Source: Berberis thunbergii (lineage: Eukaryota; Streptophyta; Magnoliopsida; Ranunculales; Berberidaceae). From it: a stretch of DNA of 64,000 nt. Under the pieces are notes generated by a model that was not told the DNA's origin, ran no database searches, and saw only the letters and a list, made by a program, of their open reading frames with translations. Positions 1 to 12,679 of this stretch are shown in pieces; position 1 is the stretch's first letter; every line of letters begins with the position of its first letter. The DNA is taken from NCBI GenBank assembly GCA_003290165.1, contig QNQO01000558.1:310001-374000 (forward strand). The letters are read 5' to 3'. The translations under genes were made by a program, and so were the position numbers.

Positions 1-658
1 TTAATCAACTATAATAACCTCAAATTCATTTCGACGTTAATCATTTTAAATTTTCCACAAAAAGGACAAAGTGTTTAAAGTGTTCCTTTAAAAAGATGAT
101 CCAAGCAATATACAAAGTACTAGACAAAGTGAAAGAAGCCCTCAGAGTTGTTTTGTGAAGTGAAGAGCTTTTGACGCTTTGAATATGACTTAATTTTAAA
201 TCAAATAGTCTTCATTTGATGCTTGAGATGTGCGACAATTAATAAAACCACAATAAACAAAACAAAATTAAGTTTAAAAGCTTTGAAAAGTCAACTAGCG
301 CCTACAAATCAAATTGCATGAGTCAATGTCAAATAGTGAAATACAAATTGGAGTATGATTTGATTTGAATCGTAAATCATCAGATATGAACTACACTTGT
401 CGTAAATATTGAAGGATGAAACCTGCAAGAGAAAAAAGACTTTCTCGTTTTTTTGAGACACCTATTTTGTTAGAGGTACTAGAGTTATAGAAGCGTCTCT
501 TTTGTATTAGATTCGCCTGGAATCAATGGACTATGGGGTAAGCATGTACTTCTAGCTGTGGGAGGGGGGAATTCCATGAATTTTTTTATCTTCGTTAAGA
601 AAAGTGAAAATCGGAATTAAGTTAAATAAAGCCTAAACACAAGAATGAAAGAAGGTCC
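1..658. other. Intergenic, no gene seen
   Basis: AT-rich sequence with no convincing reading frame, RNA gene or repeat boundary on either strand. Confidence 0.5.
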
Positions 659-670
659 AACAAAAGAGGA

Positions 671-841
671 ATTTTTTTTTTGGAAAGCGGCTGGGTTTTT
701 AATGGGATCCCATAACCTATCAACAAGGTGCGACCTACAAGGCCAACACCGTAAGAAAGTAACCATGCTGCCGGCGAGTGAACCTAGGACGTGGGGGATA
801 ACCCACACAACCCTAGACCATCCACCATAACACCACACAGC
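671..841 (-). mobile_element. tRNA-derived SINE, copy 1
   Basis: Read on the minus strand, this 171-bp unit has a tRNA-like pol III promoter related to that of the copy at 44.5 kb (box A like TGGTCTAGTGG and box B like GGTTTGAGACC there; more mutated here). It ends in an A-run (the T-run at 672-681). It shares its whole length with that second copy. An imperfect 12-bp target duplication flanks it: AACAAAAGAGGA at 659-670 and AACCAAAGAGGA at 842-853. SINEs encode no protein and move with LINE machinery. A decayed copy rather than a functional tRNA gene. Confidence 0.85.
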
Positions 842-853
842 AACCAAAGAGGA

Positions 854-1383
854 GTTAGTCTCCAAAATCCTAGGTACCCTGTTGTCAGATGCCACATGTT
901 GCTCATTGTATGTTTCAGAGACTCCCTGAAGCATCCACCTGAATTTGCTTGATGCAATACTTTCCTACATAACAACTGAATATGTTATGATTAACTAATA
1001 AAATTAAGGATTGTTGTGAAAATAATTACTTCATGATCAAGATTAGTTAGTGGAAAGGACATCTTCTATGCAACAGATTGAATGGAGAAATCAAGTTCCT
1101 TCATTTTTTTTGTGCAAATATTGCTTCTTTTCAGGTTTTTTTTGTGTCCACAATAACATTGAATGGACAAATCAAGTTTAACACTGCATGAAGAACTAAA
1201 TTAATATGTGAATTTGGCTTCTATTATCCCAACAGATTTGTTATTTTTTCAGATTGGATTTAGAAGTAGAAACAACCAGAAACCAAGGTTTAACAGAAGC
1301 AGCAGAAGAAGAAAAAAAAAACTCTGTTTTACAAAGAAATTTACAATAATTATCATGCCAATGTGCTCGAATGAAGCCCTAAC
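854..1383. other. Intergenic, no gene seen
   Basis: AT-rich, with homopolymer runs. No supported feature. Confidence 0.5.
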
Positions 1384-1879
1384 CTAATTACTACGGGTTG
1401 CAAGCCCGACACAAATTAAAAAAAAGCCATCATCATCTGTCCCAAAAACTACTTCCGTTAGAAAGAAGCTGCTTTCTTGGCTCCCATCCAACTGAAATCC
1501 AGTTTGCACGCCATTTGGACTCGAATGAAATTTTAATCTTTCTTCTGCAATCTCATTGAATCTGGTTATGATCTTTTGAACCTTTTTTGCTATGCGGCGG
1601 CGAAACATCATATAATTTGGGCTTATACAAGATAAGGCATTGGGATCATCTAGAGTGTGTTTTAATAGCCACTCTTCCAAGACGTTCCCTGCATCATAAG
1701 CCAAGTCTCCTTGAGCTTTATCAACCAATCTGCAACTGAATTGTTGACAAATTGATTGGTTTCAGCATCTTGGAGAACTGCCCGGATGGTTGAGAGTAAG
1801 CTAGAAAGCTTGTTAATATCATCCTCAACGCCAGGGAGTCGAGCTTGTCAAGGAGTAACCCAATAACTGCATCTTCCAT
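1384..1879 (-). pseudogene. CNL-type resistance protein fragment (Rx-N coiled coil)
   Basis: The minus-strand reading starts MEDAVIGLLLDKL. After a frame change it continues through DDINKLSSLLSTIRAVLQDA and FVNNSVADWLIKLKE. After a second frame change it reads DLAYDAGNVLEEWLLKH and then FRRRIAKKVQKIITRFNEIA. This is the order and wording of the Rx N-terminal four-helix coiled coil of plant CC-NBS-LRR immune receptors (RGA/RPP13-like). It ends with a linker-like TEVVFGTDDD, the place where NB-ARC should begin, and then stops. No P-loop, NB-ARC or LRR follows. Two frameshifts and the missing body make it a dead 5' fragment. The family acts in the cytoplasm as a pathogen sensor; this piece cannot. 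I am confident of the family and unsure of the subfamily. Confidence 0.8.
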
Positions 1880-3124
1880 CTGATGATTGTTTTTTTTCTT
1901 CTCGGGCATCAAGCAAGTAATTTCAAATTTCAAATTTTTTAGCATCACAATTATTTCAAATTTTTAGCATCACAACCACTAACTGTCTCTATTCACCACT
2001 TGCAGAATCAGGCATAAAAATGAAACAACTTTCTAACAAATGAGTACTAAATTTTTTTTAATAAAACCACAGACTAACAACTCAAATTTTATATATTCAA
2101 TAGAAATGGGGCAGCAAGTCCTTCATTTGAACTAATAGGCACAAGTCTGGCATATATAAATAGACATGTTGCTATTGCTTGTCTGGCAATCGCATCAGAT
2201 CCTCACTGACTAATAGAATCAAGTGGTGTCCAATATTATGGACTAATGCCACATGGTTGCTTTTACTTGTTTTAATCTGATGGACTCACTTCACCTACTG
2301 AATTTTTAGTAACTTCCGTTTAGTACTTTGTTGAACGAAGAAATAGGTTAATAATGTTGGAAAATCACAGATTAAGAACTCTCAGTTTTTTCTATTAGCA
2401 AACAAGTCTAAGAAAATCCCCATCTGAGTTTCCAACCATGTGTGGCAAAATCCTATCGCAAGAACTTACTTGTTTGACCTTGGATTTTGCCTGTATAGCA
2501 TTGAGTAAAGTCAAAATGAACATATGCGAATTTCCTTTTTGCTATCTTAATTGTTGAAAGAAAATAAGGTGCTGCAAATGCTCAATCTATGGAGAGATCC
2601 AAAAATATTAGTAGAGAGGTGTTTGACCTTACCTTCAATTATTCAATATGTAATCTTTCAGGAGAGGTGAGCTTACGTACTCTGGCAGAATCCAGCTGTG
2701 TCAATGGCCTCGAACAAATTCACAGACAAAAGGTTTTGAGTTGTTGCTACCTCAAGAGACAAGAAAAAGTTCCTCTTAGCAGCTCTGTAACAAACAAACA
2801 CCCATAAGTCTCTCAAAGAAATTTACAATATTGATCTAATGGATACATATAAATAGTGCTTAGATTTCACTGTGATTGTCACAAAATATTTCTGTAACTA
2901 AAAATTGAGATAAAACTAGTGTTTATGATTGGTAAGGGCAAAGACCAACCAAATCACACTGCCATAGGATAATGGTGTGAGTTCAAATGAAAGAGAATTA
3001 ATCAAAATATCGGACCATGTTACAAGCAATTCAATTGATGCACAAAGACAAACCCTCATAACCACGCAACTAAGCCAGGCTAAATCATTGAACAATAACA
3101 CAAGTATACCACCAACAATAGTCA
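1880..3124. other. Intergenic, no gene seen
   Basis: Short open frames such as 2,589-2,807 show no family resemblance and no splice structure. AT-rich, no repeat boundary recognised. Confidence 0.45.
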
Positions 3125-3705
3125 CCATCAAGGAAGCAATACTCTTTGAAAACTTGCCATGTCCGACATGTATCCGACACGCGCCGGACACTTGGTAATC
3201 GTGTCGGCAAGTGTCAGACACATGGTCAACGTGGTCAACGCATTGGACACGCCTCCTATACACTCGGAACTTGGTCAGGACACAGTCAAGACTCGAAAAC
3301 CAACTTTGTTTTATTTTTTCTTTTTAGATGTTTGCAAATAACCACAGAATATAATGATTGTTGACCCATCTGAAGTGAATGACTATTTCAATTGCGATTT
3401 AAGATAAATAGGGCGAAAAAACTAGAAAAGTATAGAGGTAGTCTATGCTTCTTATTTTTCTCTCATTTGCTTCTCTCATCTACTTCTTTTCTACTATATT
3501 TTTTCTCTACTAAATTTTTTTTTTTTTGCAACAATTTCATCTTCTTCAAGACACTCTAGGAAGACACTTTATTAGATTATTATTTATATTTATATGACTT
3601 ATTAAAAAATTGGTATGACGTGCCCTAGTTTTTGCAAAATTGTCGAGTCGGCGTGTCGTGTCAGTGTTCGACACGGACACGCGTGTCCGTGTCCGTGCAT
3701 CATTG
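3125..3705. repeat. GACAC/GTGTC-rich inverted-repeat element
   Basis: The left part (3,155-3,290) is dense in GACAC and GTGTC steps. The right part (3,645-3,700) reads GTGTCGTGTCAGTGTTCGAC and then repeated GTGTCC. The two parts face each other across an AT-rich core with a pyrimidine run, which is typical of a non-autonomous DNA element. Edges are approximate, and I could not find a clean target duplication. Confidence 0.4.
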
Positions 3706-4999
3706 GTCACCAGTAACATTGTTAATAATGTCAAATGACCATAATGCAGTGTGCCGAATCTTCAATACGGCTTGTTCAAATTAAAAATGGTTTATTTAAT
3801 TCTCAGAAGATGTAAACAGTTGGAAACGATACTGAGCTTCTTTGGCATATTTGAGAAACCTACAAATCCATGCAATAAAATAGTTCAAATATTGAAAAGG
3901 TTTTTCAATATGGAGATGCATGTTGGCCTAGTTTGGTTTTTATGCTATGTTAATATTGTGTTCCTGCCTCTTGTAGCTACTCCTTGTAGGTCATCTGCCC
4001 ATTAAAATTTGGATTCCAGAATTACCCATGACGGAAAGAAAGAGGAAAAGAACCTGCAAAACTGCATTCGGCTGCTGCTGGTGCCGGAAGTTGATGGTGC
4101 TTCTCAAAGCCTACTCACGACCTTAGAGATCTACCGAAGGCCTTCAACGCAAAATGAAGCACTTTAGTTAACCCCAAATCTGGAGGTAATGTTCTGCCAG
4201 TAGTTGCTTTCCCTGCATCAATAGCCACCCTTCAAGGCCTGCTTCAAACCAAAATCTCCCTTAACAAGACCCAACACCATTTCAAATCCAAACCCTCTTG
4301 CAATGCCCATTTCTTGATCAATACCTTCTTTCATTGTTGCTTCCCTGTAACCATGGCCATCTTGCAATTTTGTGACCCCCATCCTCCCCTCAGAAACAAA
4401 CTGGGGGTTGGGCATGGTAAAGTGAAACTTTTCCAGATACGAATCTATCAGATTCTTAGGACCAGTATACGAGCAGCAAGATGGGGACTAAGATTATCAA
4501 GATCTTGGAACGAATTTTACTGGCACTGTAGAATTTTAGCTCTGACCAGCAAGAAGAAATTAATGCAATGGAAAATGGAGAATGAAGAACAAGGAACAGA
4601 GTAAAAAGAGCTCCTTGGCAGAGATATGAGGAAGGTCTTATGTGGAAAAAGTCAAAAAGTTTAACAGGTCATTAGCGGCAATCTTACAATAGTGTACATG
4701 GACAAGGCCTGATATTTCTTTCTCACTGAAACCCTTCACCAGTTTAGGCCAAGCCAAATGCTAACTGACTTGCAGTTAGAAGGAAGGCTGCTCTGATTTG
4801 AAAGCTATTTTGCTGCATATTCAGCCTCTCTCTTCTTTGTAGTTGGAGTTGCTGATCATGCTACTTGATACAAAATAAATCAACCAAAGATCGCTTTCGC
4901 ATGTTTTGCATTATATCTCTGAGAGCTAACAACCACCCTATCATATATTGGATAATTAAACTGCATTCTCTCATAATAAATTAATAATTCCATATCCAT
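3706..4999. other. Intergenic, unrecognised coding-like remnants
   Basis: The minus-strand frame at 4,218-4,415 and its continuation look mildly protein-like, but I cannot assign a family. They lie just downstream of the PPR pseudogene and may be an unrelated fragment. Confidence 0.3.
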
Positions 5000-6964
5000 T
5001 TGTCAACAAGTCGATAATAGAACAAACTCTATGAACTCACGGTGTGAACCATCTCTTGCTAAAAAACATGCAGCATGTTGTTTACCCTCAATCCAACTAC
5101 ACCCTGGTTGCTTCTTTGCACCTCTCTCCTTCCATTAGACCCAGCATCTTCATCAGCATTCTGTCTTTTCCCACTAGTTATGTACATCTCGGACAAATCA
5201 AATAGACACCAGTATTGATGAGGTTTCCGTTTCCAGAACCTTCTCTGCCGCTATCTTACCCACCTTCAACATTTTTTGTGAATCTACATGCACCAAGTAA
5301 AGCTCCCCATACACTAGCACTTACTTCAATTCCCTCAGCCTCTCATCTCCTTGATAAAGCTACTGCCTCTTCAATGAACCATATCTGCCTAACAAATCTA
5401 CCATGCAAGTGCAGAGCTCACTTGTAGGTTGAATACAAACACTTGTATTCATAAAGTCAAAAAAGTATTTGCCCTTGTTCAATCAGTCAAGCATGACTGC
5501 ATGCCGATAAAACACCAACAAAGGTTATCTGATCAAGTTTACACCCATTAATTCATTCTTTGGAACACCTCTAAGGATTTAATACAATTTCCATGGTGTG
5601 CTAATCCACATATTACAGAATCCCAGGAACACATCATGACCTGCACACTAGACCAAAGCATAATGCATGCTACCTACACCTCGCATACATAGTAATGATG
5701 CCATTAGATACCGCAGTGAAAGAATCAAAACTTGTCTGATGATCTTGCATGTGCTTGTTTTCCCAAAATCTAAGGACGTTAAGATAGAAGAAACTTGTCA
5801 GTAACTAGTAAATGTAGCTTCATCAGGGCATGGACCACCCTCTTTCATTTTTATGAACAGTTTTAGACCTTCTCGCCATGATCATTCTCACCTAAACCAA
5901 AGATTGTTGCATTCCATGCCAGTTTCATCTACGACCAGACATCAATTCAAAAAGCTTAGTTGACATGCCAAACCTTGCCCGACTCAAAGTACCCAATGAT
6001 CAAATTTGTCCATGAAACAATGTCATTAAATGGATTTTCTCAAAAAATCATGAGCTTGTCCCAACAAGATTGCTTCTTAATCGATCTTGCAAGATTGAAT
6101 TCCACGACTGTGAATCTTTTTTCAGGCATTTCTGCAAAAAGCTCACAGCATCCTCCAACATGGTGTCTTTCCACCAATCCAGTTATTAATCCCATTCCAT
6201 GATTTTAAATCACGTTCTCCCCCATTTTCCAAAATAAACTTGGGTAATATCAATCCTATTATTCTCAATATATCCATTCAACATTGTATTCCACGCTCTA
6301 AATATCCCTAACAGGCATCTCTTCAAACAACCCACGAGGCCTCAACAATCCGACCAACACTTGAAAGCCCATGTACCATTATGGTCCACGAAGCCACATC
6401 TCTCTTTGGCATTTCTCCAAAAATTCCGTCCGCCAAATCAACTGAACCAAAATTCACAAGCCCCGACATCACCAAGTTCCAGGATATCACATTTCTTTCC
6501 GGCATTTGATCAAACAATAACATAGCTTGACTCATCAAACAATTATTAATGTACCCCGAAAATCATTGAGTTCCAAGAAACAACATCTCTAAACGGCATT
6601 TCTTTAAAAACCCGCGCAGCATTACTAATGTCTCCATACTTCATGAGCCCAGAAATCATCGTATTATAAGAGAACAATCACGGTGAGGCATTCTCTCAAA
6701 AAACAGAACAGCTTGATCGATTCCAACATTCTGGAAGTACCCACGAACCATGGCATTCCAGGTTACATTGTTTCTGTGTAGCATTTCATCGAACAGCTTC
6801 TGGGCAGACTCCACCTACCCGCTTCGCATCAGTTGGGTTAACTTGGTGTTGTAAATTTTCTGGTCCGGGAGAGTTCTGGCTATGTGGGTTTGTCGAGAGA
6901 ACAATGGGATTTCTGGAAGAGCTTTCTAGTGAAGTAGAAAGTGAGAGTTTTTGTGAGTTTGCAT
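5000..6964 (-). pseudogene. PPR protein (PLS class with E domain), degenerate
   Basis: Reading the minus strand from an ATG at 6,964, motifs appear in PPR order. The first is KIYNTKLTQLMRSG, then SAQKLFDEMLHRNNVTWNAM, then QAVLFFERMPHRD. They are followed by MLLFDQMPERNVISWNLVMSG and LADGIFGEMPKRDVASWTIM (6,323-6,538 is the longest open stretch). Near 5,420-5,210 the E-domain wording is clear: EIEVSASVWGALLGACR is almost readable, followed by NTGVYLI and a CCMFF-type ending near 5,050. PPR proteins of this class bind organellar RNA and guide editing or processing in chloroplasts or mitochondria. At least five stops and frameshifts break the frame, including a stop 13 codons after the ATG, and the middle (5,450-5,950) is badly eroded. 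No DYW deaminase block is seen. Pseudogene with high confidence. Confidence 0.82.
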
Positions 6965-9583
6965 TGCAGGGAGGAGTAGAAGAGGAAGAACATAATACTC
7001 CATTTACTTGTAACCGTCAATCACTAGAGAGAGTTTCATTTGAGAAGGCTGTTGTTATGTGAACCCATCACCTCCACTTTCAAACACCACCGCTCCCCTG
7101 GTTCTAAGTAACACCACAATTAAATAACCCAAATCCCAGATTGATTTTTGCTTGATATCGAGCGAGAAATAGGTGGATTCTCATTCTCCAACCTCTGTGA
7201 ACCGACAACAATTCTTGCCGCCTCTCTCAATTCCTATCTCGTTTCATTCGAACCCCTCAACCCTTTTCTCTCATTTCTCATTCCCCAAGCATCTCGTTTC
7301 TTTATTTTTGAACTCTTTGAATATTAGGGCTTTTGGTGTTTAAAGATTTGCAGGTGATTTAGAGATAAAGAGAGATATTGTAAAGAGGAAACACAAAAAC
7401 AAACAAACCAAAACGAAGATAACAAAGCAAAAAAATAAAAACAAAAAACCATGAATTAAAAAAATTGAACTGCTTCAATCTGGAAGCATGGGCAAATTTT
7501 TTTATTTTATGTCCAAAAAATTGAGGGATTTAAGCTATTTAATGGTGGTGTTCGAAAGAAGGAATTGGTGAGTTCACATAGCAACAATGAAATATAGAAA
7601 CATGGATAAAATATCATATTTTGGCAAATTTTATTTATTGTATAGACAAATCTCATTCACCACCAAGCCATGAAAATTTATTTGTTTTGAAAAATATTTC
7701 CAAAACAAATCATGTTCATTTACGATGGATGTACAGTGAACCAAGTAGGGCCTTAATTTTCCAAGTACTTTGAACATTTGGTTGAGTTTATCAAGCTGAT
7801 CATGATATACCCATAGTGGATCCTAATATAACTAGGTAAATGCTAGTGAAAACAAGTAATCTTGTTATAGAGAAACAATTAATGAGGAGGGAAGCTCATT
7901 ACTGTAATGTCTATGAGGGGTATAGATTAAGTAGTACTATTGTTTTATTTTATTAATTGTTTTATGGAATAAATATGTTGAACACAATAAAGTAGATTTA
8001 GGTTTTTGCTTTTGCAATTCGAATTAGGAATTTCAATTAAATTAGGGTTAAGGTTAGATTCCTTTATGGACAAGTCATTTGTTCATATGTTATGTAATTT
8101 TTCAGGATCGTTAAGTTCAGTTTCTTAAAAGCCTGGTCAATCAAGCTTTGTTATGTTATTTAAATTTTAATTTGGATACACAAATATCATCTAATTTATA
8201 TTAGAGCATTGTTCTGCGGAGTATTCCCTTGGTTAATTTTCATTTATCAATTTGCACATTTGTATTTGTGTTGAAAAAAAATGATTTTGACTTCAAGGCA
8301 TTCCTTCCTCTCCATCCTCTAGTTCTCCTTTCATTTAAATTAGATTTTTCTCTACGCTCCTTTCCCTCGTCACCTTGTCTCACTCTTACTCTTGCTCTCG
8401 ACTTCATTTTTCTCTCACCTCCCATCCTTTCCCACCCTCCTTGCCACAAACGTCTCTGATGTCTCCTCCCTATTCACCATTGATTATTTATGCCCTATTC
8501 CGTCTTGCAAAGTTACTACAATCAAGAGAGAAGCTCAATCTAAGAAGGAAGAGAGCCCTTGTTAATGATTCACTTTCCAGGATCAAATCACTTTGGGAAC
8601 TCACTTCATTGGACGAGTATATTGTCAAATCACGCTCATAGTTATCGAATTCGCAAACTATACACGTTTAATATACACATGTTTTTGTTTGAATGCATTA
8701 TCGTCTAATTTCGTGTAATACACATTTAAGTAAAAATCGTTTAATTCACCATGTTTTTATATAGTTTTTTTCTCAATTAACCAAACAAAACCCTTCTTTG
8801 CCAGCCAGACCGAATCTCATCATGGAGAGACGACTAAGCCAAACCATATGCATCTACATCCATTAATATGGCATGATTCGACAAGCCAAGATGTGTCTCT
8901 TTAAGGACATATGACTTAGTTGGTCAAATTTCAAAAAGAGCATTCGATTTGGCTGACCGAGTTAGATTATTGTCAATGTGTTTGACGTTGATGCATAAAG
9001 AAGATGAGGAAAAAAAAGGTGGGGGAGGAAGGGAGGTGGAAATAGAGATAACAACTTGGGATGATGTATGGTCAATGACGATGAAGAAAGGAAAAATAAG
9101 AAAAATGAAGGATGAGACGAAGAGAATAAATGTGAAATGAAGAGGACGAAGGAGAAGGTGAAGAAAAAAAATGAGGAAGTTACTTAAATGGAAAGAAATG
9201 AAGAGGAGTGGTGGGGTTGGTGATGATTGTGGTAATTGATTGGTGGTGGTGGTGATGGAAAAGGCAAAAAGAGGATGATGAGTTATGAAGATGATGGCTT
9301 GGTGGGGTGATTCAACATAAAAGCATCTCCAGTACACCAATCAAGTTTGGGGTGTAGATAACTTTTTTTCATTACAATACTATACTTATCCCACCCTCAA
9401 GGTAGGGGAACCTGTAATAAGGTGGATTTGATCCAAATAAAGGGTACTACTAACAATCACCTTTTCTAATTCTGAAACGCTTCCATTTCTTTGGCAACAT
9501 TTTAACAATGTTTGAATACTAAGAAGGGTACAACATATATCGAAACTGTGAAGAAGGTTTAATCTGTGCATAAGTTGCAATTA
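6965..9583. other. Intergenic, no gene seen
   Basis: No recognisable gene. Open frames at 8,229-8,641 and 8,924-9,340 come from compositional bias: a pyrimidine-rich block near 8,300-8,460 and a purine-rich (GA/GGA) block at about 9,000-9,200. Confidence 0.5.
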
Positions 9584-10020
9584 TTACATTTTTCTTTTTG
9601 TGGTTACGTAGGGAGTGGCAGAAGCCATGACTCCGCTGTTGAAAATTGGCATCTCAACAAAACTTTCTTGTAGATTATATTCTTCCTCGTCTTCTGTTTC
9701 CCAGAGAAAACTAGCGTAGGCTGCATGAACATGATTGTTTCAACAGGATATTAGGAATTAAGATTTGGATGCTTCAAACATGTCAATTTAATTTTCAGGA
9801 AAGAGAAAAACAAGGTAACAAAAATTACTGATAAAACACACACCTATCTTCTGGTGCAATTTGTACAGCTCGTTTGAAGTAACTAGAAGTTCTTTCAATG
9901 TCACGATGGAGTTGCCACACTAGCTTAGCGTATTGTGACAAGACGTCCCCATCACTAGGATCTGCTAGTATCGCACAGGAGTAGTATTCCTCGGCTCCTC
10001 GAAGGTCTCCCTTGGACTTA
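9584..10020 (-). pseudogene. TPR-repeat protein, 3'-terminal exons
   Basis: One exon (10,020 down to about 9,844) reads SKGDLRGAEEYYSCAILADP and SDGDVLSQYAKLVWQLH. A further helix, SYFKRAVQIAPEDR, makes two TPR units. After a roughly 120-bp intron ending in TGCAG, a second exon (9,720-9,584) reads YASFLWETEDEEEYN, then a short tail and a TAA stop. The wording matches the C-terminal repeats of a plant-specific TPR protein family of poorly known function. The splice phase between the exons is awkward: the obvious donor at GATAG/GTGTG leaves the wrong phase, while a donor 2-3 bases later works. No upstream exons are visible, so this is probably a truncated gene copy. The protein class is firm; its activity is doubtful. 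Confidence 0.65.
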
Positions 10021-11248
10021 AGAAAACATGAAATGCAACAAATAAATAACAAAGGAAAAGGGAATGAAAGAACACTGAATCGAATTGAGCATATTTGGTA
10101 ACTGACACTGCAAACATAAATTTCAAAGATTGGATGTATGTGAGGGCAATACAATTTTGCCATAGCACAAGCTACTAGAACTACATTTCACTTTCACTTG
10201 CAAATATGCAATGCGTTTGCGTTACACTCTCTACTGCCATAATGAAAAATGTGTTCATCTTTGGCTAGTACTCACAATGCAATTTTTATAAAGTTAATCC
10301 GTGATAAAATGCAACTACAATGTTAATTCATGATAGAAATAAATAAATAAATGAATAAGGTAGGCACTTTTTGCAATTTAGGCAAACTTTCTTCCCATTT
10401 CATAGAGATGTTTTTATCCCCGACAAGTATATTAGCCAGCTAATGCAGTGGAAATACTGAATGTAGATGCAATAAAGTGATAAACCAACTCATCACTCTC
10501 AGCCTTAAAGCCAAGGTTAGACCTTGAACAAGGCCTTAACCTCCTAAAAGAGGCATTGGCTATGTTACATATTCAACACTGAGGATACCATTCATTTTAA
10601 ACTTACTCAAATCACATGAAAATTGTTTGATTGTCGTCTTAAGTGTACATACGAAAGAATCCAAATTTCTTGCCAAGGTCTGGCTTAGAAACTATGATCT
10701 ATGTTTTTTTTCTTTATTCTTGAGTACGTAATGTTGATAGCTCGAGTTTATAACATCATGTCCAATTCACCTATCAAATCTAGTTTGAAAAGGAAATTTC
10801 GCATCTTGCCTTACCAACAGGAGAAGGTGGAATAGGCATTTCGATATAAAAGCCTAACAATCAAGATAACAATTGAACAATTTGCATGTCACTGGACATT
10901 ATAAACCACAGGTGTTTACTAGGCTTTGATAACATCTATCCAAATAACATTCTAAGCAATTCTTATCAAAACAACATAGTATGATTTGAATCCAAGTTTC
11001 GTCATCCTTAAATAGATTAAAGCAAAGAAATCACATTCATCAATCATATTTACCAAATTTCACAAAGCTGTGATTATGAACATTAATTAACCATGATAAA
11101 GCATAATTTCAATTAATCACATTTGCCAAATTTATCACTAAGGGGTGATCTTGACTATGATAAAACCTAGTTTCATTTCATCAAATCAGACTCATCTATA
11201 TGCAATACTTTTAGAAGTAAACATAGTTTCATCTATAATAATAGAGGA
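10021..11248. other. Intergenic, no gene seen
   Basis: AT-rich. No exons consistent with the upstream part of the neighbouring TPR fragment were found. Confidence 0.45.
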
Positions 11249-11675
11249 ATTCTAGGAGTCGAGGAAACCAGCGAGGAAATGAGCGAGGGGGGAATTGCTC
11301 ATAATAATCAGAAGAAAAAAAAAGGGAAGGGACACTTTGGGGATTCTCATGGTGTAGTAGCTGGCAATTGTAGGATCCATGTGATTTCTTGGTGTAATAG
11401 TTTGATAAGATTTAGTTGGCAGAGTTAATAATAAATAAACAGGAGCCTTCTCGAGATTTAGTTTGATAAGATTTAGTTGGCAGAGTTACTAATAAACAAG
11501 GGAATTTCTAAATGGTGAGGGAAACAGCGAGGAAACCAGGGGTGGGTCACTTTCACGCATGTCGAGGGAGTGAACGGTTTCACCCCCTCCCTCGTTGTTT
11601 CCCTCGACATTTAGACAAACAGGGGTCGAGGGAAAGGGTGGCTTCCACCCATCCCTTGACCCCTAGAATTTTCGT
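11249..11675. repeat. GAGG-rich foldback repeats with 60-bp tandem duplication
   Basis: GAATTCTAGGAGTCGAGG at the left faces CCTTGACCCCTAGAATT at the right, making an imperfect outer inverted repeat. Inside it is a smaller foldback of about 109 bp (11,507-11,615) starting TCTAAATGGTGAGGGAAAC and ending CCCTCGACATTTAGA. A 60-bp unit beginning GTTTGATAAGATTTAGTTGG is tandemly duplicated at 11,401 and 11,461. It resembles non-autonomous DNA elements. Boundaries are approximate. Confidence 0.5.
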
Positions 11676-11879
11676 TGAAAGTTAGATTGGAGGACATCAT
11701 CTTTACAAGTACTCCAACCATTCTTCAATTTAAAATTATTTGGTTGGGCATGTGATGATGGTTAATTTGTGTGATCATAAACATCTAGAGGACCAGGACA
11801 GCGATAGGGGTACTGTATCCGTGTGATTGTGTTCGATTGGCTATTATCAACATTTCTAAGATGATGGAAGGCATTGATG

Positions 11880-12378
11880 ATTAAAGGAGACTAAACCGTT
11901 ACTTAGAGTGCCACTACACCGCAACTAAGCAACCCGGAGACGGAGTACAGCAGCCTGAGCAAAAAGGTCCAGACCAAGAGGCCTCGAGTCTAGAAACAGA
12001 AGACTCACCTCCGACTTTGGATGCCAAACCTTCTTCCAGTCCATCGGGGAGACCGAAGTGGACAACCAGAAGAAAAAGTCATCGCCATATATTTAGATAA
12101 ATTGGCTAACATAAAGGATGTGTTTGCATTGACAATGAAGGACTTGGTGGGAATTGATCCCTCGATAATCACACATCGACTGGCAATTAATCCGGAATCG
12201 ACATCCATCACTAAAAAAAGAAGGCCAATAATGCCCCAGTGCAACTAGGCCATTAATGAAGAAGTACAACGGCTACTGAATCCCAATATGATAAGGGAAT
12301 CTCACTACCCGGATTAGCTGGCAAACACTGTCCTGGTGAAAAAGAAGAACGAGAAGTGGAGGGTCAACATCGATTATA
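11880..12378 (+). pseudogene. Tat-lineage gypsy pol, segment 1 (RT N-terminus)
   Basis: The plus strand reads IYLDKLANIKDVFALTMKDL, then GIDPSIITHRLAINPES and KKRRPIMPQ. After a stop it continues INEEVQRLLNPNMIRESHYP and LANTVLVKKKNEKWRVNIDY. This is the protease-RT junction and first RT blocks of Tat/Ogre/Retand-type Ty3/gypsy elements, which copy element RNA into DNA. At least two in-frame stops are present. At IDY the frame meets the terminus of an inserted element; RT resumes 15 kb away at 27,734. About 18-20 codons of RT expected between the two parts (the DLNKACPKDSFPLP block) are missing. Confidence 0.85.
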
Positions 12379-12597
12379 TAGGGGTGAGCATAAATCGATT
12401 TAATTTTGGTTAACCGACCGAACCGATTTTCAGTTATGGTTTGGTAACAGAACTGAATAAAAAGTGAATCATTAAAATCGAACCAAAACCGGTTATAAAC
12501 GATTCGGAGTCGGCCCGCGGTTCTAAATCGATCGATTAAAAACCGAATCCATCAATTGAATTATATATAGATAAATAAATATAATTGGAAAATTGTA

Positions 12598-12679
12598 ACT
12601 GTCGAGGGAATGGGCGAGGAAACCATCAAGGGATGGAGGGTCCTCCCCCCTCCCTCGTTGGTTTCCTTGCCATTTAGAC
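12598..12679. repeat. Short foldback MITE
   Basis: GTCGAGGGAATGGGCGAGG at the left faces CCTCGTTGGTTTCCTTGCC at the right around a GGAGGG/CCTCCC loop. Related to the foldback at 11,507-11,615. Confidence 0.55.

Noticed and set aside
8229..9340. Open frames rich in Leu/Pro/Ser or Lys/Glu
   Set aside because: Produced by pyrimidine- and purine-biased sequence; no motif or splice structure.
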